Positions 11,177 through 21,649 of a stretch of DNA of 64,000 bases are shown here, piece by piece. The notes below the pieces were generated by a model. That model ran no database searches. It was not told the origin of the DNA and saw only the letters and a list, made by a program, of their open reading frames with translations. Origin of the DNA: Lepidostoma basale (taxonomy: Eukaryota > Arthropoda > Insecta > Trichoptera > Lepidostomatidae); assembly GCA_022606425.2 (NCBI GenBank), contig JAHDVF020000880.1:1302001-1366000 (forward strand). Direction: 5' to 3'. Each line of letters starts with the position of its first letter. Within the stretch, counting starts at the first letter, position 1. The position numbers and the translations under genes were made by a program.

Positions 11177-11890
11177 AAAAGACGGCGTGATGGTCATTCA
11201 GTTAGTTAAGTTATTGTACCGAGAAAGACAAGCAAAGCATTTATTTTTGCTTGCAAATAAAACAACAAGTAACTTTGGAATCAAAATCATTACTGAATTT
11301 TAGTAGAATGATTCAAAATCAAAATATTTTCACAGCCGAATGCGCCGTGCGTATTTTGTTTATAGAATTAAATAAATAACAACGTTTAAGCATCGGGCTC
11401 CTAACTGTCACGGCTCACTTCCGATGGAAAGACTCCATTGTTGGGTTTAGTATAAATGAAAACCTATTTTTTTAATGTCCGCGCCATAAGTGACGCTTTG
11501 TCAAATGGGCTCTCTCTAATAAAAGACAGGGGAAATGATAAGCACACAACAGAAATATGATTTATTGTGGATGCCACGTACGTATAATATTATATAACAC
11601 AATACATTTTTATCAGGGGCGTTCAGCAGAAATTTTGTAAGCGCCGTTTTCACTGTGTGCTACCAGCTTATAAAATCGGGAACCATTTTATTTTTTAAAT
11701 AAAAGATCTTGAATAGCAGATGGCAATATCAAATTCATCGTTTACTTAAAAGCGACCATATCGGAAATGCAGATAACCTTTCGTGATCTTCTTTTTCGTA
11801 TCAATAGCAAGCTGGTTTTAAATATTTTAGATTTAACGACATAATTTATAGTATATACTAAACATATTATATTAATACAACTAAATTAGG
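11177..11890. other. LINE tail remnant then AT-rich sequence without a gene
   Basis: 11177-11205 is the end of a TTAG-tailed LINE (GACGGCGTGATGG, TTAGTTA). The rest shows no recognised feature. Confidence 0.4.
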
Positions 11891-11894
11891 TAGG

Positions 11895-12358
11895 GTATCT
11901 ACGTAGGTTACGTAGTGTACATCACTACGTTACCCACGTACCCTACGCAGTCTACGTACCCAATATATCCTATGCACTCTACTTATCCTACGCGCTCTAC
12001 GTATCCTACGTACCGTATGTACCTACATACCTTACATGCCCTACGCACTCTACGTATCCTACGCATCCTACGTACCATACGCAGTCTACGTATCCAAAGC
12101 ACCCTACGTACCCTACGCACTCTACATAAAATTTGTATCCTACGTACCTTACCCACTCTACGTACCCTAAGCACCCTAAATACCCTACGCACTATACATA
12201 TTATTTGCACCCTACACACTCTACGCACTTACACACCTTACGCACCTTAAGCCCTCTACGCGTCATACGACGCCTTCGTATCTTATGCTCCCTACGTACC
12301 TTACGCACCTTACGCACCTAACGCACCTTACGCAGCCTACGTATCGTACGTACCGTGT
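11895..12358 (+). repeat. 9-bp TACG minisatellite
   Basis: About fifty degenerate copies of a 9-bp unit, consensus TACG(T/C)A(C/T)(C/T)C, for example TACGTACCC and TACGCACTC. Because 9 is a multiple of 3 and the unit lacks stops, open frames up to 111 codons appear on both strands (Tyr/Pro/Thr/Ser-rich on plus, Arg/Val-rich on minus). No start context or splice sites support a protein. Confidence 0.85.
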
Positions 12359-12359
12359 A

Positions 12360-13060
12360 TATTTGTCAAATTAACATGTACGTGTATAATATTTGCAATG
12401 GTTCCTTGCAATATTTTTTAAAAATCATACAACGCCTCTGACAAATAACTGTGTATTACAAAGATATGTAATAATACACATACACATAACAAACGACAGT
12501 GAAAAATAACTCACCGCATTCAGTGTGTCGTTTATTATACTTTCCATATCTCCTCAATTCTGTTTATAAAAAATATTTTTTTGATACGTTTGTATCACTC
12601 AACATCACATATTTAATGATTTACGCATAATAAACAACATAATTATTGTTTAAAAAAATTTAACTGTTATTTATTGCAGATTCCCTAAATTAAATCAGCG
12701 GCGTCATTTAAACATCCCGAATATAAATTTATATGAAGTTTTGTCTCATTTGTTTCATCGAACAAAATACATTTTTTGTAGATCTCTTTGGGACAATTTC
12801 ATATTTAAACAGTATTATTCATTCTTTAACGTAAATACATATGTAGCAAATAAAATACAGTAAAAAAATTTAAGAGGAAAATTTATTGGTTTATCTTTGA
12901 ATATATCATCGATTATTGTAATTCACATTTTTAATATCTTCATAAAAATAAAATTATAAGTTTAATAAGATTATTCAAACGATTTCAGTTATGGTTGGAA
13001 GGGAGAATACAGTGTAAATTCTCATTAATCAGTAATATAACACTTATTATCATATAATTT
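12360..13060. other. AT-rich sequence, no gene seen
   Basis: No open frame or recognised repeat. Confidence 0.45.
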
Positions 13061-13062
13061 TT

Positions 13063-13683
13063 TTTTTTTTTTTTGTTCTGTCACACCTCCGTGGTGCATA
13101 GGGCCTCAAGGAATCTTCTCCACCCGACTCTATCACATGCCTGATGCTTAACATCGTCCCAAGTGAGACCTGCTGCCTTAACCTCGTCCTGCAGGGTTCT
13201 TCTCCAGGTGGCTCTAGGTCTGCCTCGCTTTCTCTTTCCCCCCATAGGGGACCAGTCTAGTGCGCCCTGAGCGATGCAGGCTGGGTTCCGTCTCAGAGTG
13301 TGACCGATCCACTGCCATTTGCGCCCAGCGACTTGTTCTCTAATTGGCTTTTCACCTACCATGGTCCAGAGAACGGCATTTGACACGGTTTGGGGCCAAT
13401 AGATTTTGAATATTGAGCGAAGGCACCTATTTATAAACACCTGGAGTTTACCAATAACGTCTGCGGTAGATTTCCAAGTCTCACATCCGTACAGCAGCAC
13501 GCTTTTAACGCTACTGCTGAATATTTGGAGCTTGAGCTTTCTCGAAATGATACCGGAGCGCCATACAGGGCGAAGCATAGTGAAAGCTCCCCTTGCCTTG
13601 TTAAGTCTGCTGGCTACATCCTCCTCCGTACCTCCTGAGCCTGCTATCATACTACCGAGGTAGCAGAAGCTGGTCGTGGTCAC
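13063..13683 (-). mobile_element. RTE-like LINE 3' end (family E), antisense
   Basis: Poly-T at 13060-13075 is the complement of the A tail. The 200-codon frame (13683-13081) encodes the post-RT C-terminus: FCYLGSMIAGSGGTEEDVA, KARGAFTMLRPVWRS, VKSVLLYGCETW, INRCLRSIFKIYWP and KRKRGRPRATWRRTLQDE. Open and little decayed, but 5' truncated just after the RT core. A copy 28894-29372 is similar over its length. Confidence 0.8.
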
Positions 13684-13689
13684 AATAAA

Positions 13690-14110
13690 TTAGTAAAACA
13701 AATTCAAATTAACAACGTTATGGTAAACATATTTCAAAATTAAGTCTTTTGTCAAAGAGAACAAATCAAATTTATTTCATGATAATGAAATTTAAAATTT
13801 CCGTTTTGAAAATGGAGTAACACCGTATCTAAATAAAATCTCCTCTGCAAATATGAATGAGCGAATAATCATTTGTTCTTTTATGTTTCTAATTGCCACA
13901 CGGAAGCAACACACATATTATTAATTGAATGTGCTTCATTTCATCGTTAAGATTGTAGCTAGAAGTTTATAAATAAAGCCATAATACATAAACAAATATA
14001 ATAATGTTATTAAGAAAATATAGGTAAATATTGGATTTAAATGCCTACATATTATACATATTGAAAATACGTCTTCATCATTTATGTATATGGATTTGGC
14101 CTGCAATGTA
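13690..14110. other. AT-rich sequence, no gene seen
   Basis: No recognised feature between two LINE fragments. Confidence 0.4.
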
Positions 14111-14111
14111 A

Positions 14112-14575
14112 TAAGTTGAAGATTTTCTCCTGTTTAACTCTTCTTCTTCTTCAGCCTATTTCCGTTTACTCCTGGACAAAGGCCTCCTTCATTCGCTTCC
14201 ATGTCACTCTGTCCTGTGCAGACTGCATCCAGGTTATTCCGACGTGTCTGTTGAGATCATCCTTCCATCGTAGTTGCGGTCGCCCTGCATTTGTCTTTGC
14301 CGTCCACGGTCTCCAAGTCAGCAGTCTTCTTGTCCATTTTTCATCTGAGCTTTTGGCTACGTGACCTGCCCATTGCCATTTTAGAGTCGCCACCCGGTGG
14401 ATGATGTCAGTGAACTTTGTTTTTTCTCTCACCGTATCGTTTCTGACTCAGTCTCTTAGGCTTATTCCTAACATGGCTCTTTCCATGGCTCTTTGGGTCA
14501 CTCGTATTTTCTCGGCACTTTGTTTGGACAATGTAACAGTTTCAAGACCATAAGTACCAACTGGCATGAAATTAG
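14112..14575 (-). mobile_element. RTE-like LINE 3' end (family D), antisense
   Basis: (TTC)n near 14138 is the complement of a GAA tail. The minus strand encodes RAMLGISLRD-like, REKTKFTDIIHRVA, KWQWAGHVAK, WRPWTAKTNAGRPQLRW and WMQSAQDRVTWK before the stop. 35455-35640 is a second copy of the N-terminal part. Confidence 0.75.
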
Positions 14576-14647
14576 TTATTTCCTATTTAATTACATAATT
14601 AAAATGACAATGAGAAAATATAAACTTAATCACTCATATTTAAAGAT

Positions 14648-15886
14648 TTAAAAATAGAAATGCGGGGGAAGGGGTGGAGGAGGTGGAGGAGGTTGTAACA
14701 TTGACAGTAAATGTGACTGAATTTTTTTCTTCGGTGGTAAGGAAAGGCGTTGGTAAAATGATGCCGGGAGCGTCGAGTAGAGCGAATGAACATCATGTGA
14801 TGAATGATGATGTTTCGATGATCGTGAAGAATGCGACGTATTTGGTTTTGATCCGTCATGTTTAGGTGTTTCGTCGCCTTCTTTATGTGCGCTATGGATG
14901 TGTGGTACATGGTGACGTATTGATGACCCATCATTTTGGAATGGATGTGGCAATTTTTCATTTGAATGTGATGACTGAAGAGAATCGGGATCTTGTAGAG
15001 CATGGCTGTGATGATTAGGAATAACAGTCCCATCTTCTAATGATTCAACTTCACCGTGGTTTTCCATTCGTACGTCTTCGTTTGCTGATTGAAACAATCT
15101 CGAGTTTGTTTGATCAAGATTATGTGGTATAATATGTGGATGCGGTGGTTTTTCATTGAGCACTGGTTCAGATGCATTTTGTTGAATTGGATCTATATAA
15201 TGTGATATGTGCGGCTGTAAAATATTATTTTTTGCTTTAAGTGGGTGTGTATTTGCTATCCTTTGCTTTTGTTGGGGTGATGGAGTGGTTTTGAAAACTT
15301 CCTCGAACAGAATAGAACGCGGCGAAGGAAATGCTTTTGTTTTCTGCATTTCTTGAATCAAAATAGAAAGGGGTTCATCATGTTTAATAGGTTCATGCAT
15401 ACGGCTTTGTTCAAATAATTGTCCATGCGAAAATGTTTCATTATTTAGATCTTGTCCAGTGTGTTCGTGTTCTTGTTGAAGCCCTGTTGATTGTTCATGA
15501 TCGTTTGATGAATGAAATGGTAGCGTTAAATCTTGATTGGATAAATTATTTACACGATCTGAAAGTAAGCATTCCGGTGTGAATATGGTTGCATCAAATG
15601 GTGAAGGAGGTATCAATGGAAGTGGTAATATTGAGGAAGGCCTTAAAGGTAACAATGGAAGTATCGAAGATAAGAGGGACCTACGTTCTTGACTTTTCTT
15701 TGTTAGACTGTCCGTTTCATTATGTGTTTGCGTTTTATGTGCAGCTTGAACAATCTGATTTCGAATTGGATGATCCGGTGGCAATAGATGAATAAATTGA
15801 ATAATCGTAGAAAGGCATTGTGGTGGTATGGGAATATCCTCTCCCAATCGGACGACTATTTCTTTTTTCTTGTCTCCCTGGTTTTC
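14648..15886 (-). CDS. Secreted His/Pro/Ser-rich protein, exon 2
   Basis: Main coding exon of an unrecognised gene. It starts after a 3' splice site (TTTTCTAG at 15894-15887, minus) and stays open for 412 codons to TAA at 14648-14650. A TTG at 15847 is an internal Leu codon, not the start. Read with exon 1 (phase 0 to phase 0) the protein is 432 residues. The N-terminal part is hydrophobic/proline-rich (SSILPLLPLRPSS) with two Cys only (PPQC, TPEC). The middle is Gln/His/Asn-rich. Near the C-terminus come His clusters (SSKHHHSSHDVHS) and a PPPPPPP run before the end. No transmembrane segment beyond the signal peptide. The composition suggests an extracellular structural, secretory or metal-binding protein, but no family is recognised. 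A variant poly-A signal ATTAAA lies about 60 nt past the stop. Confidence 0.75.
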   Translation of the reverse strand, partial: ENQGDKKKEIVVRLGEDIPIPPQCLSTIIQFIHLLPPDHPIRNQIVQAAHKTQTHNETDSLTKKSQERRSLLSSILPLLPLRPSSILPLPLIPPSPFDATIFTPECLLSDRVNNLSNQDLTLPFHSSNDHEQSTGLQQEHEHTGQDLNNETFSHGQLFEQSRMHEPIKHDEPLSILIQEMQKTKAFPSPRSILFEEVFKTTPSPQQKQRIANTHPLKAKNNILQPHISHYIDPIQQNASEPVLNEKPPHPHIIPHNLDQTNSRLFQSANEDVRMENHGEVESLEDGTVIPNHHSHALQDPDSLQSSHSNEKLPHPFQNDGSSIRHHVPHIHSAHKEGDETPKHDGSKPNTSHSSRSSKHHHSSHDVHSLYSTLPASFYQRLSLPPKKKIQSHLLSMLQPPPPPPPLPPHFYF

Positions 15887-16074
15887 CTAGAAAACAAAAT
15901 AAGGTATTTTAATTTTCTATAAAAAAATTGAAACCATAAAATAAAATGTTAATTTCTTATTTTGCTTACATAAAAAGAGTTGTTTTTCTTCTATATTTGT
16001 CATATTTTGTATTGTTATGATGCTTTATTTCTCTTTTTCTTTTTTATATACTCTGTATATACAACACTTCTATT

Positions 16075-16240
16075 AAAAAAATAAAATTACAAAGACATGT
16101 TTCGGACAACCATTCCTTCTTCAGTGATACATATTTTAAATATGTATCTTTATAATATGTATCACTGAAGAAGGACTGGTTGTCCGAAACATGTCTATGG
16201 AATTTTTATTTATTATAAAAGTGTTATATACACAAATAAC
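16075..16240. ncRNA. Inverted pair of hammerhead-like motifs (CTGAAGA family)
   Basis: Plus arm: CTGAAGA at 16165-16171, GGAC/GTCC stem II with a five-base loop (16173-16185), GAAAC, ATGTC ending at 16195. The stem III strand ACATGT is palindromic and GTC is a permitted cleavage triplet. One extra A sits between the core and stem II. The minus arm mirrors it at 16099-16132. The core CTGANGA and GAAA are intact in both arms. Activity is not shown. Confidence 0.6.
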
Positions 16241-16869
16241 ATAAAAAAGACAAAAAGATATATAGTTGTTTTTAATGATAACGATTAATACTTAGATTTC
16301 TAAGCATATGTTACTCTGTAATCACTACGCAGCATATTATTCATCGACCCATTTTGAAACGAACTTTTTAAAACGATATTTTCTTACAAATCTAATCATT
16401 ACAGCAATAATCTTCCTCAAATATCAGAGAATTAATAAACCCATACTCAAGATCATGATGCGGACGATTTGATAATCTGACTAAACTCTGTGATAACAGG
16501 CAGTTAAAATTTATAATGTATGCTATAAATATTTCTACTTAGCAGTGATCCAAAGTAATATTGAACAGTTTTGACACATCAATTTTAAGATTTGAATCGA
16601 TGAATATTAAATTTGAACCCAATAAGTAATAATATTGAATACAAAATCGAGTTATTTGACCTTTTCGGATAAATTATTATAACTTAGGGCCAAACTGACA
16701 GAGGTCAGACCAAAATGTCAATTTGTTCAAATCAAGAACTTAGACTATAAGAAGGCCTTAAATCTTTCGTTGGAGATAGGTACTAAATAATAATTTACTC
16801 AACGAAAATCTATAACTTCAAATCATAACAAGAATTGTAAAATAGAATATTGAAAAACAAGATACAATA

Positions 16870-17150
16870 CGTTGCTGTTTTTTGAGGATTTTAACTTTTT
16901 ATGGCTCCAACATTATAAAAAAATTATATTATAATCAAGCCTTGGTCAATAATGTTTTCGTACGTTTTAATTGGAATCACAGCCCACAGAAAAATACTAG
17001 ACAGGTCGTCAAATACCAAAAAAGAGTGTTCAGAAGCTCTCTTAAAACTTTTATTTTTAAGAGAAGCTTTCCGGACGTTGAGCGCCCTTGAAGTGAATCT
17101 CTCACAAAAATGGCGCTATATAAATCATCATCATCATCATCATAAAGGTG
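16870..17150 (+). mobile_element. L2-like LINE 3' end with (CAT)n tail
   Basis: Ends with GCGCCCTTGAAGTGAA, CTCACAAAAATGGCGCTATA and a (CAT)n run. This matches the 3' UTR of the L2-like copy at 54790-55390. Preceding coding traces (KVFRSSLKTFIFKRSFP) resemble the C-terminus of that family. Confidence 0.6.
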
Positions 17151-17384
17151 ATATTGTATCTACCCACCATTGAATTATTGTATTGGTTAAATTAGTACAC
17201 TTAAAATTTAGACTTTTGTATCTATTCTGTTTTAAATCATGAAAATAAAAATCCTCACTTTCATCTTCTAGTCTTAATGACCAAGAGATGGTAGCGTGCT
17301 GCCGAAACCGACGGAAGCTCATAACTTAATTCATATTATTAACGATTTTATTTATTTTCATTTTTTAAAATGAACTTCTACCAA

Positions 17385-17605
17385 GAAATTTTTATTGACA
17401 ACTTTTTGAGTCAAGGCAGACCGAGGAAAACAAGGCATGACCAAATTAATCAAATGTTAAAGGTTGGTCATGCTAGAAGTCGGAAGAATCGACGTATGAC
17501 TTGCTATATGAATGTGGAGGAATCTGGAGAGGTGTGCCGGGGTAGAGTAGTGTGGCGGTCCATTCTCTCTGCCTACCCCTACGGGGAAATGGCGTGAAGG
17601 TTTGT
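17385..17605 (+). mobile_element. TTG-tailed LINE 3' end
   Basis: Sense copy: coding trace GRPRKTRHDQINQML, then AATGTGGAGGAA, GTGTGCCGGG, and the terminal CTGCCTACCCCTACGGGG block ending in (GTT)n. A sister subfamily of the TTAG-tailed LINE. Confidence 0.7.
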
Positions 17606-17689
17606 TGTTGTTGAATCAAATGGAAATTGAATAAAAAATAAATAAAATGGTTTTTCTTTGTCATTTAAATAATTTTTAGTTTGGAAGAT

Positions 17690-17885
17690 AAAATAACTAA
17701 TTAACTAACTAACCATCACGCTGTCTCGCCGAAGGGGTAGGCAGAAAGAATGGACTGCCACACTTTTCTTTCCTGACATATTTCTCTCGCTTCCTCAACA
17801 TTCATACATCGTGTCATGCACGCGCGTCGATTTCTCTGACTCCTCACATGGCCGACATTCAATATTTGATTTATTTGATAAGACA
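17690..17885 (-). mobile_element. TTAG-tailed LINE 3' end, antisense
   Basis: (CTAA)n, CATCACGCTGTCTCGCCGAA, then the AGAATGGACTGCCACAC block and the GCGTCGATTTCTC region. 5' truncated. Confidence 0.75.
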
Positions 17886-18040
17886 AGATTTATCATTAGA
17901 TAAAATATATTTTTTTAATTAGGCAAAAGCAGAAATAAGTTGATTTTGAGATAGTTTCGTAATATTTAAGAATATTTTATAAGATATTTAAACAAAGTTC
18001 AAATAATATAATTAATAACAACTGGACGAAACAAAATTAC

Positions 18041-18100
18041 CTCGAAAGACACCGCTAACACAATTAAAGTTATAAAACAAAATATATTTTTTAGGCCCAT
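18041..18100 (-). CDS. Secreted His-rich protein, exon 1 (signal peptide)
   Basis: ATG at 18100-18098. Twenty codons encode MGLKNIFCFITLIVLAVSFE, a classic signal peptide with a short basic n-region, a hydrophobic core and an AVS-type cleavage region. The exon ends at GAG|GTAATT. It joins exon 2 at 15886 in phase 0, where the mature part would begin near ENQGDKKKE. The start is supported by the promoter spacing just upstream and the absence of another in-frame ATG before exon 2. Confidence 0.75.
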
Positions 18101-18127
18101 TATGACCGCTTGAGTTTTTAAATACCA

Positions 18128-18162
18128 ACTGAATTTATTTCAAATTCAAACATTTATTTATA
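18128..18162 (-). promoter_or_regulatory. TATA box and initiator of the secreted-protein gene
   Basis: On the minus strand TATAAATA (18162-18155) is followed by the arthropod initiator TCAGT (18132-18128). The A of TCA at 18130 lies about 32 nt after the first T of the TATA box, the expected spacing. The predicted 5' UTR is 30 nt to the ATG at 18100. Confidence 0.7.
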
Positions 18163-18564
18163 ACGTTACACTAATATTTTATCTAATATTAAAATTATTT
18201 TATCAATGCACGTGATTTTTAATTTTTTTATGTAATAACTTATTAATAGGTAAACATTGATTGCATTAGAACTGTGTCATAAAACTTGCATATGATTCAA
18301 TTATCAACACGTATTTTCAGAAAATAAACGTGCGATATCTCATATCATTTTCGTTTTGTCAACGAGTCAGCATAAGTCACAAAGACATTGTTAAGTTAGA
18401 TGATTTAAAAAAAAAACTCGAAATAGCCTAATTTTGCATTAATATTAAACACGTAGAATGTGATATGCGAAATGTATTAATTATAATATTTTTAAATAAA
18501 TATTTAATATTTAATTGATAGTTGTGATGATTGAGGTTTTTGTTTTGTTAAATTCCATTATAAA

Positions 18565-18945
18565 TTATTATAGCGAAGCATGGAACTGGCAAAAGAAGGA
18601 TGAAAGTAGAATAAATGCAGTAGAAATGAGATCTTTTAGACGAATGTGTGGATACTCTGTGTACGATAGAGTGTCGAATGAAAATATAAGAAGTGAATGC
18701 GGTGCGAATGATGGTGTCATGAACAAAATAATGAAAGGATCATTAAGATGGTTTGGACATATGGAAAGAATGAATGAAGAAAGAATGGTAAAAAATATAT
18801 ATGTTTATGATGTAAATGGAACCAGAAATAGAGGAAGACCGAGGAAAAAGCGAGAGAAATATGTCAGGAAAGAAAATTGTGCCAGTCCATTCTTTCTGCC
18901 TACCCCTTTGGGGAGACGGTGTGATGGTTAGTTAGTTAGTTTTTA
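18565..18945 (+). mobile_element. TTAG-tailed LINE 3' end with open C-terminal frame
   Basis: The 138-codon frame 18515-18931 encodes EAWNWQKKDESRINAVEMR, FRRMCGYSVYDRVS, SECGANDGVMNKIMKGSLRW, FGHMERMNEERMVK and NRGRPRKK. It then runs into the terminal CTGCCTACCCCTTTGGGGAG block and (TTAG)n. A representative sequence of this LINE family. Confidence 0.8.
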
Positions 18946-18949
18946 GTTC

Positions 18950-19145
18950 TAGTGTCAACCCATATCTTTAGAAGTAAGGCTTGTAGCTGGTAAAAGAAGG
19001 ATAAATGACGATAAGAATATGGAAAAAACAATATATTTATGATTATATAACAAACGACGAAATAAGGAAGAAATTTACGGCGGATGATTGCATTAAATAA
19101 AATTTAAATAGGATCCCTGAGATGGAAATGGTTAAAGGTTTTTTC
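18950..19145 (+). mobile_element. Decayed TTAG-tailed LINE interrupted by a SINE
   Basis: Weak traces of the same C-terminal coding region. The copy resumes at 19380 with a GAAGCCGTGGATAACC-like stretch, on the other side of the SINE at 19146-19378. Confidence 0.45.
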
Positions 19146-19378
19146 TTTTCAATGTATACAACAGGTCATTTGAACTCAATGACTGTGTATATTTTTTTAG
19201 CTATTATATTGATTCTCATGAGCCAATCTATCGCCATTTTATTTTCACATAAATTCTACACCAGACCAATGACAGTGTGACAATCATACTGCCATTGCCG
19301 GGAATCGAACCCAGAACCTTCGGTATGGAAGTCCGAGCTTTCACTACTCTGTCACGAATGTCAATAAGCTATACCTAT
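19146..19378 (-). mobile_element. tRNA-derived SINE with Jockey-type 3' tail, antisense
   Basis: The minus strand has a B box GGTTCGATTCCC near 19305 and a decayed A box near 19355. The conserved body follows (GTGACAATCA.., CAGACC..). At 19150-19195 the tail reads ACAGTCATTGAGTTC, then CCTGTTGTATACA, matching the 3' end of the Jockey-like LINE at 11133-11170. Confidence 0.75.
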
Positions 19379-19379
19379 A

Positions 19380-19605
19380 CAAGTAGTGTGAGTGGAAAGC
19401 GAAGCCGTGGATAACCAAAAAAAGCATGGCATGATCAAATTAATAAATTAATAAAATATAGCTATATTCGCAGTCGAAAAATCACCGAGGGTGAATTTTA
19501 TGATGTATGAATGTAGAGGAATCTTGACAGGTATATCAAGACAGAGCAGTATAGCAGTCTATTGTTTCTACCTACGGAAAACGGCGTGTTGGTTAGTTTG
19601 TTAGT
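19380..19605 (+). mobile_element. LINE 3' end (TTTG/TTAG-tailed), continuation after SINE
   Basis: AAAGCATGGCATGATCAAATTA, AATGTAGAGGAATC, and a terminal ACGGAAAACGGCGTGTTGG followed by TTAGTTTGTTAG. Strongly diverged. Confidence 0.6.
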
Positions 19606-19624
19606 TTTTTAATAATGAAATTTG

Positions 19625-20165
19625 GATTATTCAGTGTTTTTAATTATTAAAAATTAAACGCCTTAGCATTCTTAAATGAATTAAACCGCTGTTTTGCACA
19701 TTCAAAAGTGGAAAAATATAGTGTTTTAATTTATAAAAAATTTATCATTTTAGAATTCCAGAGTGTTAACGCATTAAGTTTATCTAAAAAAATCTAGCCT
19801 TAATATTTTATTAATGAAATAAAACGATGTATTTTAACTACTGCCACTTTTGTCTTTATTTCGACAGCGACCTGAATTGGTCTGAATCGACCAGTCGCTG
19901 TCGAAATAAAGACAAAAGTGAAAGTACGAGGGTTGTCCGTAAAACAAGTTTCCCTGTTTGCCACGGGCGCGCGGATCGCCGTTACGTGCGATCCGGCAAC
20001 ACGTAGCTTGGTCCGCCTCCACACCTCCACCCAGCCAAACTCGCTGCGACGCTCAGTATCGGTTTGTTTTTACGGACAACCCTCGTAGTTAAAAAACAAA
20101 AATTATTTTAATTATTATTTAAAATTCACTTCCATCAAGAGATTTCAGTAAAATAATTTGATTAG
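19625..20165. repeat. Foldback element (GCCAG hammerhead-like family) carrying a MITE
   Basis: Outer inverted sequence ACTTTTGTCTTTATTTCGACAG (19847-19868) versus CTGTCGAAATAAAGACAAAAG (19898-19918). The central hammerhead-like region is lost in this copy. The right part, interrupted by the MITE at 19927-20085, continues with GTTAAAAAAC and CTTCCATCAAGAG, as in the copy at 43660-43830. Confidence 0.6.
19927..20085. mobile_element. 159-bp mariner-type MITE with TA duplication
   Basis: Terminal inverted repeats CGAGGGTTGTCCGTAAAA at both ends, flanked by TA (19925-19926 and 20086-20087). The interior is GC-rich and appears derived from mariner terminal regions. The related foldback at 43760 shows the unoccupied sequence GAAGTAGTTAAAA, confirming the insertion boundary. 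Confidence 0.85.
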
Positions 20166-20184
20166 TTTGAATCTTCAAGAAACA

Positions 20185-20428
20185 AACAAACAAACAAACC
20201 ATCACGCCGTTTCCCCGCAGGAGTAGGCAGAGGGAATGGACCGCCACACTACTCTATCCTGGCAAACCTCTCTAGCTTCCTCAACATTCTTACAACGAGT
20301 CATACACGCACGTCGATTCCTCCGACTTCTAACATGACCAACCTTTAAAATTTGATTAATTTGGTCATGCCATGTTTTCCTCGGTCTGCCTCGACTTCGT
20401 GCCCCATTTACATCATTAACGTAAATTC
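20185..20428 (-). mobile_element. TTTG-tailed LINE 3' end, antisense
   Basis: (CAAA)n then CCATCACGCCGTTTCCCCGC, AGAGGGAATGGACCGCC, and coding complement of the RGRPRKTWHDQINQ-like C-terminus. Confidence 0.75.
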
Positions 20429-20429
20429 A

Positions 20430-21030
20430 ATAAACCTTTATTTATTTAACATAAAAGGACTGTTAATATAGTATTTACATTACATTTTATTATGTGTTCA
20501 TGGTGTGTTTGTTACGTATTTTGTACAACGTGTATAACAGATAATAACAGTATCTTTATTAAAACTATCCGTAATTATCATAATACAAGGGTTTCATAAA
20601 CACATTTTACGTCGATGTCTGCCCTACATCACCATTGGGGCCCGGGAACCAAAGAGGGTTGAAGGTCCTGCGCTCGAAGTAATGAGGGATACCAGACATC
20701 CGAAGAGTAATAGGGAATCACGTCAAACAATGAATAAATTAAGCAGTTTGTAATTACATGGATCAAAGCCCTCCCGATGGTACTAAAGTGAGACTACCGG
20801 CTTTATTGCGTAGAAAATTAGAAAATGGCCGATCGGATTGAAATTTATGTTAAGGTATGGAGAGTTTTCATTGGATTCGACGAGAACCGGAATTATAAGA
20901 TTAAATACATTATGCTTGCCATGAAAAAAGTTGAGATCGAATATTTTAGCTGGTTTATGTATTGGAACAACAGTATTAAGTGATTTTTTTGTTTGTAAAC
21001 GTATTTATTGATTTTATTTCATCCAATAAA
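20430..21030. other. Unique-looking sequence, no gene recognised
   Basis: 20640-20940 is of normal composition (CCGGGAACCAAAGAGGG, GATCGGATTGAAATTTATG) with no open frame and no match to other repeats here. Confidence 0.35.
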
Positions 21031-21034
21031 ACAC

Positions 21035-21445
21035 TACAAACAAACAAACAAACCATCCCGCAGTTTCTCCGCAGGGGTAGGCAGAGAGAATGGATCGCCA
21101 CACTACTCTATCCTGGCACACCTCTCTAGATTCTTCCACATTCATATAGAGAGTCATAAACGCACATAGATTCTCCCGACTTCTAACATGAACAACCTTT
21201 AAAATTTGATAAATTTTTCATGCCATGTTTTCCTCGGACTGCTTCGACTCCGTACTCCATTTACATCATTAATGTATATTTTTTTAACCCTTCTTTCTCC
21301 ATCCATGCGCTCCGTATGTCCGAACCAACGCAGCGATCCTTTCTTGTATCAGCATTTGAAATTCTGTTGTATACCTTTCTACCACACATTCATCTTAGGT
21401 ACCTCATCTCTACCACATTTATTCTGCTCTAATCCTTCTTGCTTC
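21035..21445 (-). mobile_element. TTTG-tailed LINE 3' part, antisense
   Basis: (CAAA)n, ACCATCCCGCAGTTTCTCCGC, AGAGAATGGATCGCC, continuing through the complement of a SLRWFGHMERMDGE-like region and an ISRNADIRKEC-like stretch. Frame broken. Confidence 0.7.
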
Positions 21446-21649
21446 TCTAACTTTAAACAACTTAGAAATGAAAAAAAGCCATTAAAAATAATGAAAATAT
21501 TATAAATAACCAATTAATTTAAATTCAATTCTCATGCTCGATATGTTCCCGTTACATCTCCCCTCTTCTCAATCCTAATTATACCCTTTCCACTTTTATA
21601 CATTACTCGATCTCCATTTAGTATATAAGTGACCACTCTGTTTTATTTG

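Larger units (their letters stand above)
15887..18040 (-). other. Intron of the secreted His-rich protein gene
   Basis: A 2.15-kb intron with donor GAG|GTAATT and acceptor TTTTCTAG|GAA, both on the minus strand. It is loaded with a hammerhead-like foldback (16075-16240), an L2-like 3' end (16870-17150) and two LINE 3' ends (17385-17605 and 17690-17885). All are consistent with intronic insertions. Confidence 0.65.

Noticed and set aside
11915..12321. Open frames of 62-111 codons on both strands
   Set aside because: Produced by a 9-bp minisatellite whose unit lacks stops; no start, splice or codon evidence.
14626..15033. 135-codon His-rich frame overlapping the secreted-protein exon
   Set aside because: Shadow of the real exon in another frame; it lacks the splice and signal-peptide support.
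15847..15847. TTG at 15847 as translation start of the His-rich protein
   Set aside because: The frame continues upstream through 13 codons to a good 3' splice site and joins a signal-peptide exon in phase.
18915..18945. (TTAG)n tracts as interstitial telomeric repeats
   Set aside because: The insect telomere unit is TTAGG; here the tracts always follow the same LINE 3' terminus and are its tail.
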